A DNA stretch of 64,000 nucleotides from NCBI RefSeq assembly GCF_002352765.1, contig NZ_KZ293963.1:2192368-2256367 (forward strand). Reading direction: 5' to 3'. Below, piece by piece: positions 42,619 to 51,675 of the stretch (its first letter is position 1; the number at the start of each line of letters is the position of its first letter). The position numbers were made by a program, and so were the translations under genes. The notes beneath the pieces are model-generated. The model did not search any database. It worked only from the letters and a program-made list of their open reading frames with translations, and was not told where the DNA came from. This stretch comes from Alteribacter populi. GTDB taxonomy: Bacteria; Bacillota; Bacilli; Bacillales; Salisediminibacteriaceae.

Positions 42619-43287
42619 CTATTCTTTTAAATGTTTTTTTCCGAACCGATTTTCTAATCGCTCGAGAATGTTGTCTAGCGGAAGTTTTTGTTCCTCTAAT
42701 AATACGAGAAGATGATACAAGAGGTCCGCAGTTTCCCATGTCAACTCCTCTTTAGAACGGTTTTTAGAAGCGATAATGACTTCTGATGCTTCTTCTCCGA
42801 CTTTTTTAAGAATTTTATCTACACCTTCATCGAACAAATAAGACGTGTAGGATCCTTCTGGCCGTTCTTTCTCACGCTGCGCAATCGTTCGTTCAAGTTC
42901 TTCAATGATCGCAAAGCGCTCTCGGCGTACTGACGCAGCTACTTCTTCGCCCCCCTCTACTTCCACCCCTGATAGTAACGATGTCGTAAAGCAACTCTCT
43001 GTGCCGCGATGACAGGCCGGTCCATCAGTTTCAACAAGGACGACGAGGGCATCTTTGTCACAGTCAAAAATGATGTCGTAAATCGATTGCGTATTACCGG
43101 AAGTTGCTCCTTTATGCCAGAGCTCCTGCCGAGAGCGGCTATAAAACCACGTCTGCTTCGTCTCAATACTTTTTTCAAGTGATTCCTCACTCATATAAGC
43201 AAGCGTCAGAACCTCTTTCGTCACAGCATCTTGAACAATTGCCGGTATCAGTCCCTGATCATCAAACGTTAACTCTGCACTATTCAC
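42619..43287 (-). CDS. hisI: Bifunctional phosphoribosyl-AMP cyclohydrolase / phosphoribosyl-ATP pyrophosphatase
   Basis: The HisIE fusion does steps 2 and 3 of histidine synthesis. The first about 110 residues are HisI (VLTLAYMSEESLEKSIETKQTWFYSRSR in parts, LWHKGATSGN, and CDKDALVVLVETDGPACHRG with metal ligands); the rest is HisE (LERTIAQREKERPEGSYTSYL, KVGEEASEVIIASKN). GTG 43287 overlaps the hisF stop (GTGA), giving 222 residues. The in-frame TTG at 43317 has no ribosome site. Last gene of the his operon. Confidence 0.96.
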   Translation of the reverse strand: MNSAELTFDDQGLIPAIVQDAVTKEVLTLAYMSEESLEKSIETKQTWFYSRSRQELWHKGATSGNTQSIYDIIFDCDKDALVVLVETDGPACHRGTESCFTTSLLSGVEVEGGEEVAASVRRERFAIIEELERTIAQREKERPEGSYTSYLFDEGVDKILKKVGEEASEVIIASKNRSKEELTWETADLLYHLLVLLEEQKLPLDNILERLENRFGKKHLKE

Positions 43288-44042
43288 CGGATGTTCAGCC
43301 CCCTTTCCTTCAACCAACCTTTCACTTCAGCAACACTCGTTTCTTTATAATGAAAAATCGAAGCCGCTAATGCCGCGTCAGCTCTTCCTTTTGTAAAAGC
43401 ATCAAAAAAATGTTCTTTTTTCCCAGCACCACCTGAAGCAATTACAGGTACTGTGACAGCTTCACTTATTGCACTCGTTAACGTAAGATGGAAGCCTGAT
43501 TTAGCTCCGTCCATGTCCATACTCGTAAGTAAAATTTCCCCTGCTCCTAACTCTACTGCTTTTTTTGCCCAGTCAACGGCATTTAGCTTCGTTGCATTTC
43601 GCCCACCGTGAGTGTAGACACGCCAAGAGCCCATTTCTTCGTCCCACTGAGCATCGATTGCAACGACAATACACTGAGATCCAAAGTAATCAGCACCTTC
43701 TTGGATAAGCTCTGGTCGATTAATAGCTGCTGTATTTAACGACACTTTGTCTGCACCTGCACGCAAGATCCGTTTCATATCAGCCAACGTATTAATCCCA
43801 CCGCCAACAGTAAACGGAATCGCTAGCTCACCGGCAACCTCTTCAATGACATCAACCATCGTTTCCCGACCTTCATGAGAGGCACTAATGTCTAAAAATA
43901 CGAGTTCATCCGCCCCTTCCTCGTCATAAAAAGCCGCCAGTTCAACCGGATCACCGGCATCTCGAAGATCAACGAATTGAACTCCCTTAACAACCCTACC
44001 TTCTTTCACATCTAAACAAGGGATAATTCGTTTAGTAAGCAT
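43284..44042 (-). CDS. hisF: Imidazole glycerol phosphate synthase, cyclase subunit
   Basis: HisF uses ammonia from HisH to convert PRFAR to imidazole glycerol phosphate and AICAR. The 252-residue barrel begins LTKRIIPCLDVKEGRVVKGV, with the catalytic Asp11 in CLDV and Asp130 region IVVAIDAQW. It overlaps hisA by 11 bp upstream and hisI by 4 bp downstream, showing tight translational coupling. Confidence 0.98.
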   Translation of the reverse strand: MLTKRIIPCLDVKEGRVVKGVQFVDLRDAGDPVELAAFYDEEGADELVFLDISASHEGRETMVDVIEEVAGELAIPFTVGGGINTLADMKRILRAGADKVSLNTAAINRPELIQEGADYFGSQCIVVAIDAQWDEEMGSWRVYTHGGRNATKLNAVDWAKKAVELGAGEILLTSMDMDGAKSGFHLTLTSAISEAVTVPVIASGGAGKKEHFFDAFTKGRADAALAASIFHYKETSVAEVKGWLKERGLNIR

Positions 44043-44769
44043 TAGTCACCTCCGCGAGCGCTTGTTTCAGGGTAAATCGCCCTTCATACAAGGCCTTTCC
44101 AACGATCGCTCCTTCTACACCAAGGTGAGCTTTCTGCTTTAAACGTTTGAGGTCCGGTAATTCGCTCACACCACCAGAAGCAATCACTTTTCTCCCGGTC
44201 TGCTCAGCTAAATTTGCAATCGCATCCACGTTGGGACCACTGAGCATACCATCTCGAGAAATGTCCGTCATCACAAACCTTTTCGCCCCGTGAGTAATTA
44301 GTTCTTGAGCCAAATCTTCAGCTTTTACTGTAGATGTCGTTAGCCAGCCGTGCGTCGCCACATAGCCATCGCGAGCATCGATCCCAATAACAATTCGGTC
44401 ACCACCGTAGGTACGAAGTAGATTTTGCACAAAGGTAGGATCAGATATCGCCGAACTTCCAAGAATGATGCGGTCGATTCCATAATCTAAATATGCAGCG
44501 GCAGATTTCTCTGTCCGGATCCCTCCACCAACTTGAATACGTACATTCAACTCTTCGGCTGCACGAATAACGTGAGCATGGTTTACAGGCTCGCCTTCTT
44601 TTGCACCGTCTAAATCAACCATGTGGACCCAACTTGCCCCATCCTGTGCAAAAGTAGCAGCCATATCAAAAGGAGAATCGCCGTAAACGGTTTCCTGATC
44701 ATAATCTCCCTGGATAAGACGAACACACTTCCCATCACGCATATCAATAGCCGGATAAATTGTAAACAT
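44032..44769 (-). CDS. hisA: ProFAR isomerase
   Basis: HisA isomerises phosphoribosylformimino-AICAR-phosphate. The 245-residue barrel starts FTIYPAIDMRDGKCVRLIQGDY, with catalytic aspartates in AIDMRDG and the VMTDISRDGMLSGPN segment. Its start touches the hisH stop (shared base at 44769) and its end overlaps hisF. Length and motifs are normal. Confidence 0.98.
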   Translation of the reverse strand: MFTIYPAIDMRDGKCVRLIQGDYDQETVYGDSPFDMAATFAQDGASWVHMVDLDGAKEGEPVNHAHVIRAAEELNVRIQVGGGIRTEKSAAAYLDYGIDRIILGSSAISDPTFVQNLLRTYGGDRIVIGIDARDGYVATHGWLTTSTVKAEDLAQELITHGAKRFVMTDISRDGMLSGPNVDAIANLAEQTGRKVIASGGVSELPDLKRLKQKAHLGVEGAIVGKALYEGRFTLKQALAEVTNAY

Positions 44770-45404
44770 TACACTCTCGCCCCTTCCACGTAATCAGCAA
44801 AATTTTGAAGCATGCCAATCCCTACTGTGCTACTCTTTTCTGGGTGAAATTGCGTACCCCATACGTTGTTTTTAGCAACAACAGCAGGGACGACTCCAAA
44901 ATAATCAGCAGTTGCCACAAGGTCTTCATGATTTGTCACTTTCACAGCATACGAATGAACAAAATAAACATGACCTTTAGACACTTTGTGGAGAATCGGA
45001 TGATTACGCTGTTCAAAACTTAGCGCGTTCCAACCCATATGCGGGACTTTGTAGCGCTCGCCAGTGTGAGAAACCCCAGTCATTTTTTCCACGCGACCTT
45101 CAAGAAGAGAGAGACCTGAAGTTATCCCGTTCTCTTCGCTTTCTTCAAATAAAAGCTGCATCCCGAGACAAATCCCAAGTAACGGGCGGTTTTGAGCAGT
45201 CCATGAGCGGATAAAATCAATAAGACCTGCATCCTCTAATTCCTTCATGCCATCACGAAATGAACCAACACCGGGTAAAATAAGCCCCTGAGCTTTAACA
45301 AGTTCTTCTCGGTTTCCAGAAATAAAATAAGGGTACTCAAGTCGTTCCAACGCTTTTGAAACACTATGCAAATTTCCCATTCCATAATCAATAATGGCGA
45401 TCAT
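44769..45404 (-). CDS. hisH: Imidazole glycerol phosphate synthase, glutamine amidotransferase subunit
   Basis: HisH hydrolyses glutamine and feeds ammonia to HisF. The 211-residue class I amidotransferase has the nucleophile cysteine in LLGICLGMQLLFE and the His-Glu pair in GTQFHPEKSS. It starts IAIIDYGMGNLHSV, typical of HisH. It lies 2 bp after hisB. Confidence 0.98.
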   Translation of the reverse strand: MIAIIDYGMGNLHSVSKALERLEYPYFISGNREELVKAQGLILPGVGSFRDGMKELEDAGLIDFIRSWTAQNRPLLGICLGMQLLFEESEENGITSGLSLLEGRVEKMTGVSHTGERYKVPHMGWNALSFEQRNHPILHKVSKGHVYFVHSYAVKVTNHEDLVATADYFGVVPAVVAKNNVWGTQFHPEKSSTVGIGMLQNFADYVEGARV

Positions 45405-45406
45405 GA

Positions 45407-46003
45407 CTATAATCGTCCTTTCGTTGACGGAATCCCTTTTACACGTGGATCTAGCTGGGTCGCTTCATCTAGTGCACGCCCTAACGCTTTAAAAATCGCT
45501 TCAATAATGTGATGTGTGTTATGCCCGTAGTGAACAATCACGTGTAAATTTATTCGCGCTTCAAGAGCAAGCTTCCAAAGAAATTCATGAACAAGTTCTG
45601 TATCAAAGGTGCCGACTTTCTCACTTGGAAATTCAGCCCGAAACTCGAGGTGCGGGCGGTTACTTAGGTCAACGACTACTTGGGCGAGCGCTTCGTCCAT
45701 TGGGACAAAAGCGTTTCCGTATCGGCGAATCCCTTTTTTATCGCCCAATGCTTCCTTGAGCGCTTCTCCTAACACGATTCCAATATCCTCAGTCGTATGA
45801 TGATCGTCAATTTCCGTATCGCCTTGAGCCTGAATACTAAGATCAAACAACCCATGACGACTAAAAAGGTCCAGCATATGTGTTAAAAAAGGCACACCAG
45901 TTTCTAATGTAGACTTCCCATCACCGTCGACTGCGATAGAAAGATCGATCTGTGTTTCGTTTGTGTTTCTTTTTTTGATAGCGTTGCGATTAGTCGTTGT
46001 CAT
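45407..46003 (-). CDS. hisB: Imidazoleglycerol-phosphate dehydratase
   Basis: The Mn enzyme dehydrates imidazole glycerol phosphate. The 198-residue protein is the single-function form, with the metal motifs DIDDHHTTEDIGI-type (TEIDDHHTTEDIG) and HHIIEAIFKALGRAL. No HolPase domain is fused, so histidinol phosphatase must be elsewhere. Its start overlaps hisD by 14 bp. Confidence 0.98.
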   Translation of the reverse strand: MTTTNRNAIKKRNTNETQIDLSIAVDGDGKSTLETGVPFLTHMLDLFSRHGLFDLSIQAQGDTEIDDHHTTEDIGIVLGEALKEALGDKKGIRRYGNAFVPMDEALAQVVVDLSNRPHLEFRAEFPSEKVGTFDTELVHEFLWKLALEARINLHVIVHYGHNTHHIIEAIFKALGRALDEATQLDPRVKGIPSTKGRL

Positions 46004-47276
46004 TTTTATGATCCTCCAGACGTTGTTCTACTGAACGGGCATGTGCTTCTAACCCTTCTAAACGAGCAAAAGCAGCAATTTTCGCACCGTTTGCTCGTGC
46101 GGCCGTTTGACTATAAGAAAGGATACTCGATTTCTTTGTAAAATCATCTACATTAAGCGGGCTTGAAAACCGGGCCGTCCCATTTGTTGGTAATACGTGG
46201 TTCGGGCCAGCAAAATAATCACCCACTGGTTCTGAACTATTTTCCCCTAAAAATATCGCACCTGCATGGCGAATTTTCCCGAGGAGTTCAAATGGAGCCC
46301 CCGTTATGACTTCAAGGTGTTCTGGAGCCAGTTCGTTGACAGCGTCTACTGCTTCAGCCAATGATCTAGTTAAATAAATTGCACCAAAATCGCGAATAGA
46401 GGCTACGGCAATTTCTCTTTTCGGTAAAGTAGCTACTTGTTTGTCAACTTCGTCACTCACTTGTTCTGCTAGATCTCGACTAGTCGTTACTAGCACTGCA
46501 GATGCCATCGGGTCGTGTTCAGCTTGTGACAACAAATCCGCCGCTACGTAATGAGGCTTGGCTGTTTCATCAGCTAAGATGACAATTTCACTTGGTCCAG
46601 CAAACATATCAATATCTACAGTTCCGTACACAAGCTGTTTAGCAAGAGCTACATATATGTTCCCTGGACCGACAATTTTATCGACTGGACGGATTGTATT
46701 TGTTCCATAAGCGAGAGCCCCAACAGCTTGTGCACCACCGACTTTATAAATTTCCTTTACACCTAATTCATTTGCTGTAACAAGCACCACATCATTTAGA
46801 CGCCCGTCTGCTTGTGGCGGCGATACCATGGCAATACGCTCCACCCCAGCTACGAGAGCGGGAACCACATTCATAAGGATCGTTGATGGGTAGGCAGCTC
46901 GACCACCAGGGACATACACACCGACCGCATCAAGCGGGGTTATTTTTTGCCCAAGGATCGTGCCATCTGGTTCAGTCGTCATCCACGATTGACGCCGTTG
47001 ACGTTCGTGAAAGCGGATGATGTTATGTTTGGCTTCACGAATAATAGCCAACGTTTTTTTGTCGACGTTTTCGTATGCATCGGAGATTTCCTCCTCTGTT
47101 ACTTTCAAGCTTTTTAACACTGCTCCGTCAAATTTTTTAGTTAGCCAGAATAAAGAATCGTCTCCGTCTTTTTTTACATCCGCTAAAATATTTTCAACCA
47201 CTCGGCGCTGTTCCCCTGTACCTTGATCAATCGTACGCTTTAAGCTTATGTCCTCGGAATATTCAGTGATCTTCAT
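45990..47276 (-). CDS. hisD: Histidinol dehydrogenase
   Basis: HisD oxidises histidinol to histidine in two NAD-dependent steps. The 428-residue protein has LDAVGVYVPGGRAAYPSTILMN in parts, the signature VDKIVGPGNIYVALAKQLVYG (split) and AGPSEIVILAD, and the metal-site AEHDPMASAVL. It begins 2 bp after hisG. hisC is not in this operon. Confidence 0.98.
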   Translation of the reverse strand: MKITEYSEDISLKRTIDQGTGEQRRVVENILADVKKDGDDSLFWLTKKFDGAVLKSLKVTEEEISDAYENVDKKTLAIIREAKHNIIRFHERQRRQSWMTTEPDGTILGQKITPLDAVGVYVPGGRAAYPSTILMNVVPALVAGVERIAMVSPPQADGRLNDVVLVTANELGVKEIYKVGGAQAVGALAYGTNTIRPVDKIVGPGNIYVALAKQLVYGTVDIDMFAGPSEIVILADETAKPHYVAADLLSQAEHDPMASAVLVTTSRDLAEQVSDEVDKQVATLPKREIAVASIRDFGAIYLTRSLAEAVDAVNELAPEHLEVITGAPFELLGKIRHAGAIFLGENSSEPVGDYFAGPNHVLPTNGTARFSSPLNVDDFTKKSSILSYSQTAARANGAKIAAFARLEGLEAHARSVEQRLEDHKNDND

Positions 47277-47278
47277 GA

Positions 47279-47947
47279 CTATCTCCCCCCTTCTATGACT
47301 TCCGCCAACCTCTCAACCATCAAGTCAATTTGCGTTGCTTTCATTCTATAGCTGACAGGGTTAACGATAAAACGAGAAGTGATTGTCATCATTGTCTCAG
47401 TTTCTATAAGTCCGTTTTCTTTCAACGTCCGCCCTGTAGAAACAATATCGACAATGCGATCGGCTAATCCTACGAGTGGCGCCAGCTCTATAGATCCGTT
47501 CAATTTAATAATTTCAACTTGCTCCCCTTGTTCACGGAAATACCCTGCAGCTAAATGAGGGTACTTCGTCGCGATTTTCGGTGCGATATCAGCTTTTGAA
47601 TCGTATGATGGTAATGCGGCAACTGCCATGTAGCAAGCGCTGATTTTTAAATCAAGGACTTCGTAAACATCGCGTTTTTCTTCGATCAGCACATCTTTCC
47701 CTGCCACACCAACATCAGCTACCCCATGTTCCACATACGTTGGTACATCTGTCGGCTTAGATAAAATAAACCGCATCCCTGCTTCTGGTACATCAATAAT
47801 GAGCTTTCTCGAATCTTCAAATTCCGGCGGTAAATTGTACCCTGCTTCGCGAAGAAGAGACACCGCTTCTTCAAAAATACGTCCTTTCGGCATGGCTACT
47901 GTAAGTATGCCGTTTTGAGCTTGACTGGCACGGTTTAGGTTAGTCAA
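47279..47947 (-). CDS. hisG: ATP phosphoribosyltransferase, short form
   Basis: HisG performs the committed step, joining ATP and PRPP. From TTG 47947, six bases after GGAGGTG, it has 222 residues and lacks the C-terminal regulatory domain, the HisG-S form that needs HisZ. Motifs include LTVAMPKGRIFEEAVSLL and the PRPP loop VDIVSTGRTLKENGL. A longer in-frame start at 47983 lies well inside hisZ and before the ribosome site, so it is not used. The start overlaps the hisZ end by 8 bp. Confidence 0.96.
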   Translation of the reverse strand: MTNLNRASQAQNGILTVAMPKGRIFEEAVSLLREAGYNLPPEFEDSRKLIIDVPEAGMRFILSKPTDVPTYVEHGVADVGVAGKDVLIEEKRDVYEVLDLKISACYMAVAALPSYDSKADIAPKIATKYPHLAAGYFREQGEQVEIIKLNGSIELAPLVGLADRIVDIVSTGRTLKENGLIETETMMTITSRFIVNPVSYRMKATQIDLMVERLAEVIEGGR

Positions 47948-49139
47948 TTTGCGCACCTCCAGCCTTCTTACCGTTTTTTCCAATTAAGTAATTCACTTCG
48001 TCAAATTGAGAGGTATATTCGTCAAGATCAGCAATGCCATTTACATCCTGCATAATGACAGATTTGCCCATACTTCTTACCTTTGCTGCTTCAGTCATTG
48101 CTTCTTTACGGCGTTCATTACTGTATATGATACAGTGACTCACAGTCACTTCTTCCTTTGTTTTCCCAAGCGCTTCCGTGAGAAGGTCAAGCCGGATCGC
48201 AAAACCGGTCGCCGGTTCCGGTCGGTAAAATTTAGAGAGAAGTTCATCATACCGCCCTCCACCACCGAGCGGAAAACCGAGTTCATCACTGTAAGCTTCA
48301 AAAACAGTTCCCGTATAATAGCTCATATGCATGACTAAATTTAGATCAATAATCACGTGATCTTCCAAGTCGTAAGCTTTGAGTACATCGACAAGCTTAT
48401 ACATGTCAGCAAGAGAACGTCGGCCTCTCTCTGATTCGATAAGGTGTTCGGCATGACTTAAAACTTCGAAGCCGCCTCGTAAATTTAGAAGATCCGTTAA
48501 CCTACGTCGGTCGATTGACGATAACGGAAGTTTTTCCAGCTCCATTTTAAAACCGACGTAATTCTTTTCATATAAGTACCTCCGAAACGTCCCAGCCCGT
48601 TCCTCGTTACCAAGAATTTCAATTAGAAGTGTATTAACATATCCAATGTGACCAATGGCTACTTTAAAATCAGTGAGGCCTGTGTTTTTAAGTGCTGCAA
48701 TCATGAGGGCAATCACTTCCCCATCTGCGCTCGACGTCCCATCTCCAATGAGTTCAACCCCAACCTGTTCGAATTCAGCAGGCTTGCCACCTTCACGCTG
48801 CTGAGCGCGAAACACGTTAGCATCATACATAAGACGCAATGGACGCTGGATTTCTTGAAGTGTCGACGCCGCAATCCGCGCAATCGGTGCCGTCATATCA
48901 GGCCTAAGAACGAGTGTATCCCCCTGTTGATCCAAAAGCTTAAACAGCTGCGTATCCGATGTTGCCGACGCCGAACCAATCGTATCGTAAAACTCAAGCG
49001 TTGGTGTATCAATCGGCGCATACCCCCACCGCCTCACCTCTCCAGCAATCGTCCCCCTCACCTGCTGCTTCAAAGTGTAAAGCTCCGGCAAGGTATCTCT
49101 CATCCCCATCGGCTTCTCAAACATAAATGGCTTCGTCAT
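47940..49139 (-). CDS. hisZ: ATP phosphoribosyltransferase regulatory subunit HisZ
   Basis: HisZ is a histidyl-tRNA synthetase paralogue that pairs with short HisG and carries histidine feedback. The 399-residue protein shows class II synthetase-like motifs (FEKPMGMRDTLPELYTLK, LRPDMTAPIARIAA, GGGGRYDELLSKFY) but lacks the anticodon-binding domain of a full HisRS. ATG 49139 follows AAGGTGTGAG. It heads the hisZGDBHAFI operon; a REP-like element lies just 30-90 bp upstream. No T-box or leader peptide was found. Confidence 0.95.
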   Translation of the reverse strand: MTKPFMFEKPMGMRDTLPELYTLKQQVRGTIAGEVRRWGYAPIDTPTLEFYDTIGSASATSDTQLFKLLDQQGDTLVLRPDMTAPIARIAASTLQEIQRPLRLMYDANVFRAQQREGGKPAEFEQVGVELIGDGTSSADGEVIALMIAALKNTGLTDFKVAIGHIGYVNTLLIEILGNEERAGTFRRYLYEKNYVGFKMELEKLPLSSIDRRRLTDLLNLRGGFEVLSHAEHLIESERGRRSLADMYKLVDVLKAYDLEDHVIIDLNLVMHMSYYTGTVFEAYSDELGFPLGGGGRYDELLSKFYRPEPATGFAIRLDLLTEALGKTKEEVTVSHCIIYSNERRKEAMTEAAKVRSMGKSVIMQDVNGIADLDEYTSQFDEVNYLIGKNGKKAGGAQID

Positions 49140-49167
49140 CTCATCTCACACCTTTACCAGTTCTAAA

Positions 49168-49232
49168 AGTTACGGGGACTGTCCCCCGAACTTTTGTTCA
49201 CAAAATTGTGCGGGGACTGTCCCCTGAATTTT
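49168..49232. repeat. REP-like element in the his leader (copy 3)
   Basis: Two GGGGACTGTCCCC palindromes about 40 bp apart joined by CCGAACTTTTGTTCACAAAA and TTGTGCGG. It ends the leader about 30 bp before the hisZ start, so it is probably transcribed with the operon. Confidence 0.75.
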
Positions 49233-49420
49233 TTCAAAAAAAAGAAGGTTTTTGTGTTCGTTTGTCGAGTCATGTTTCATTTGTGAGCTTCTACTTTAGT
49301 TCACTAATGTAATGTCGTAATAAAGTTATAAATAGTAGTCTACAAGGGATTAAGGTGAGCGTCAACTGATTTGTGTGTTTTTTCTTAACGTTCTGTATTC
49401 CGTAAAGATCAGATCTACTT

Positions 49421-49628
49421 TTAGAAGACTAGATCCATCTCGGAAGACCAGAAACATCACCATTTTGACTAGATTTAATTCTCGTTAGACCAAATCCAGC
49501 ATCTGAATGACCAGATCTCACTCCATTTTGAATAGATCCCATTCCCAAATGACCTGTTCCAACTCGGTAAACCAGAAACTACCCAGTTTGACCAGATTCC
49601 ATCACCAAAAGACCAAATGCGATTCAAA
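49421..49628. repeat. Degenerate tandem array, ~20-22 bp unit with GACCAGAT core
   Basis: About ten imperfect units, each with GACYAGAT or a close variant (AGACTAGATCC, AGACCAGAAAC, TGACTAGATTT, AGACCAAATCC, TGACCAGATCT, GAATAGATCCC, TGACCTGTTCC, AACCAGAAACT, TGACCAGATTC, AGACCAAATGC). Spacing is about 20-23 bp. Spacers are not unique conserved-length CRISPR spacers and the repeat itself is degenerate. The rest of 49233-49860 has no credible gene. A related trace lies at 23848-23920. Confidence 0.6.
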
Positions 49629-49860
49629 AGCAAGAATTCGCTGCCATCACTCCGGGGCTGTCTCGGTGGACTTTTTACTTTGCTTAGTATGTAAAGGAAA
49701 AGACATGTAGAGAACACACTTCCCATGGATCGGAGACCTTGTACATTTCCCTTTGCAGCTATTCTCCCGTAGTTTTTGAACAATCTCTTTTAGTCTTCAC
49801 GTTTGTTTTCTCCAATATCAGACACAATAAAAACAAATCCAATCAGGAGGCGTTTTTCAA

Positions 49861-50916
49861 ATGTTATTTAACTGGATTCCAAGAATATTAGTTGGTGGGG
49901 GGATCCCCCTTGTTGGATTAGGGGACTGGCTTGGTTGGAATGTGAATTTGCTTTTTGCATTATGTGCTTTGACCATTGTCGGACTGGCTGTTTATATGGG
50001 ACGTGCAACAGATAGTGTCTCCATACACGTTGGCTCACGTATTGGCGGCATTTTAAATGCTACGTTCGGGAACGCGGTAGAGCTTATTATCTCTATTTTT
50101 TCCTTAAAAGCCGGTTTCGTGACAATCGTATTAGCATCCATGACCGGGGCGATTATCGGGAACCTTCTATTAGTAGCTGGGCTATCTTTTTTTATAGGTG
50201 GAGTCATGCACCAACGTCAAAAGTTTAATATATACGATGCTCGCTTTCACGTCGGACTACTCATGTTCGGAATTATTGTGGCGTTTGTGTTCCCACGGAT
50301 ATTTAATATGGATGGGGTTGGTCAAGATGGTATGATCTTAAGCATCGCCATTGCGATCATCTTAATTTTGCTTTACATTGCGGGGATTTATTTCCGCTTG
50401 TTTTCACAACGAGGTGCGTACCCTGTTGATGAAGAATCCGAGGATAAAGAAGAGGCAGAATGGAGCAAGAAGAAATCAATCGGAGTATTGGCAGGTTCAA
50501 CTGTTGGAGTTGCCTACGTGAGCGAAAACCTCGTAGGGACGTTCGAAACCGTGACGGCCACTTTTGGCTTAAGTGAGCTCTTCATCGGGGTCATCTTAAT
50601 CGCCATTATCGGAAACGCTGCCGAAAACGCGTCTGCAGTATATATGGCCTATCTGAATAAAATAAACGTCTCTATTGAAATTGCGATCGGATCAAGTATA
50701 CAAATCGCCATGTTTGTCCTGCCCGTACTTGTACTCCTTTCATTTGTATTAGGGAACCCCATGGCCCTCGTTTTTTCAGCTCAAGAGCTCATATCCATGG
50801 TCCTTGCTGCTCTATTAGCCATTGTCATTATCAACGATGGCGACACCAACTGGTTTGAAGGCGCAACATTACTAGCTGCTTATCTAATCATGGGAATAGG
50901 CTTTTATCTCTTATAA
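49861..50916 (+). CDS. Calcium/proton antiporter (CAX, YfkE/ChaA type)
   Basis: The 351-residue integral membrane protein has about eleven hydrophobic segments and the two alpha-repeats of the CaCA superfamily: GNAVELIISIFSLKAG (70-85) and IGNAAENASAVYMAY near residues 240-255, with the key acidic residues. An acidic loop (DEESEDKEEAEW, about 185-196) divides the halves. Its length matches B. subtilis YfkE. AGGAGGCG precedes the ATG. It is a single plus-strand gene flanked by REP-like elements. Exact ion preference is inferred from family. Confidence 0.92.
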   Translation: MLFNWIPRILVGGGIPLVGLGDWLGWNVNLLFALCALTIVGLAVYMGRATDSVSIHVGSRIGGILNATFGNAVELIISIFSLKAGFVTIVLASMTGAIIGNLLLVAGLSFFIGGVMHQRQKFNIYDARFHVGLLMFGIIVAFVFPRIFNMDGVGQDGMILSIAIAIILILLYIAGIYFRLFSQRGAYPVDEESEDKEEAEWSKKKSIGVLAGSTVGVAYVSENLVGTFETVTATFGLSELFIGVILIAIIGNAAENASAVYMAYLNKINVSIEIAIGSSIQIAMFVLPVLVLLSFVLGNPMALVFSAQELISMVLAALLAIVIINDGDTNWFEGATLLAAYLIMGIGFYLL

Positions 50917-50971
50917 ATTGTACGGGGACAGTCCCCCGACAATTTGTTCGGGGGCTGTCCCCGTACAATTT
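50915..50971. repeat. REP-like element (copy 4), perfect outer stem
   Basis: AAATTGTACGGGGACAG and CTGTCCCCGTACAATTT are exact inverses at the ends, with an inner CCCCCGACAATTTGTTCGGGGG hairpin (in two parts). It starts at the antiporter stop codon and may also stop transcription. Confidence 0.8.
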
Positions 50972-50979
50972 CTGGACAC

Positions 50980-51037
50980 AAAAAAAGCCGGTTTCGCGGA
51001 AGGTTCGATTCATTCTTCTTTGCGAAACCGACTTGAG
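50980..51037 (-). terminator. Terminator of the acyltransferase gene
   Basis: On the minus strand AAGTCGGTTTCGC and GCGAAACCGGCTT form a 13-bp stem (one wobble) around a 24-base loop, followed by TTTTTTTG. Confidence 0.8.
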
Positions 51038-51043
51038 ATTATT

Positions 51044-51613
51044 TTATGATTTATTGTTATTCGTTGGATCGCTTGAGGCTTTTTGTTGATCTTCGTCAAT
51101 ATTTGCGGCAGGTTCCTCAGCTTCTCGTTGTTCCTTTGTTTTGATAAGCTTCATTGGATTTCCACCTACGAAAGCACCCGCGGGAACGTCTTTATGAACC
51201 AGAGTTGCAGCCCCAATGACAGCACCGTCTCCAATTTTCACCCCAGGAAGAATTGTAGAGTTAGCACCAATTAAAACGTTGTCGCCAATATCCACTTCCC
51301 CTAAGCGATACTCTTTAATCAAATATTCATGAGCGAGAATTGTCGTATTATAACCAATGACCGTATTCCTGCCAATCTTTATTTTTTCCGGGAACATGAC
51401 ATCGAGCATGACCATGAGAGCGACACTCGTTTCCTTCCCTACATCCATCCCCAAAAATGTACGGTATAGCGAGTTTTTCATCCCGAGAAATGGTGTATAC
51501 CGTGCCAGTTGAATCACAATAAAATTCTTTACAACTTTAAAAAAAGGAACAGTTTTATATACGTGCCAAAGGGAATTAGCTGTTTTAACTGGGTAACGAG
51601 TCGTTTTCCTCAT
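51044..51613 (-). CDS. yvoF: Left-handed beta-helix acyltransferase (YvoF-like)
   Basis: The 189-residue protein has hexapeptide repeats of the left-handed beta helix, such as IKIGRNTVIGYNTTILAHE, VDIGDNVLIGANSTILPGVKIGDGAVIGA (in parts) and VPAGAFVGGNP, typical of O-acetyltransferases. The C-terminal 25 residues are polar and acidic. It lies in the yvoF-ppaX-yvoD-lgt-hprK neighbourhood of Bacillus. The acceptor is unknown; a cell-wall or sugar target would fit the location. Confidence 0.9.
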   Translation of the reverse strand: MRKTTRYPVKTANSLWHVYKTVPFFKVVKNFIVIQLARYTPFLGMKNSLYRTFLGMDVGKETSVALMVMLDVMFPEKIKIGRNTVIGYNTTILAHEYLIKEYRLGEVDIGDNVLIGANSTILPGVKIGDGAVIGAATLVHKDVPAGAFVGGNPMKLIKTKEQREAEEPAANIDEDQQKASSDPTNNNKS

Positions 51614-51675
51614 GGGTTTCGCTCCTCATGTTTTCATTCTTTCCTATAATTAATGGAATTTTCACTATGCGCCTT

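Noticed and set aside
49421..49628. Possible CRISPR array
   Set aside because: The repeated part is only about 8-10 bp and degenerate, spacers are not of constant length, and no cas genes are near.
49475..49783. 102-codon minus-strand ORF with WS-rich repeats (IWSFGDGIWS...)
   Set aside because: The repetition comes from the degenerate DNA array; units of 20-22 bp drift in frame and there is no ribosome site.
50915..50971. REP-like hairpin as the dedicated terminator of the antiporter gene
   Set aside because: The same element recurs at seven other places unrelated to gene ends, so it is called a repeat; a terminating effect is possible but not specific.
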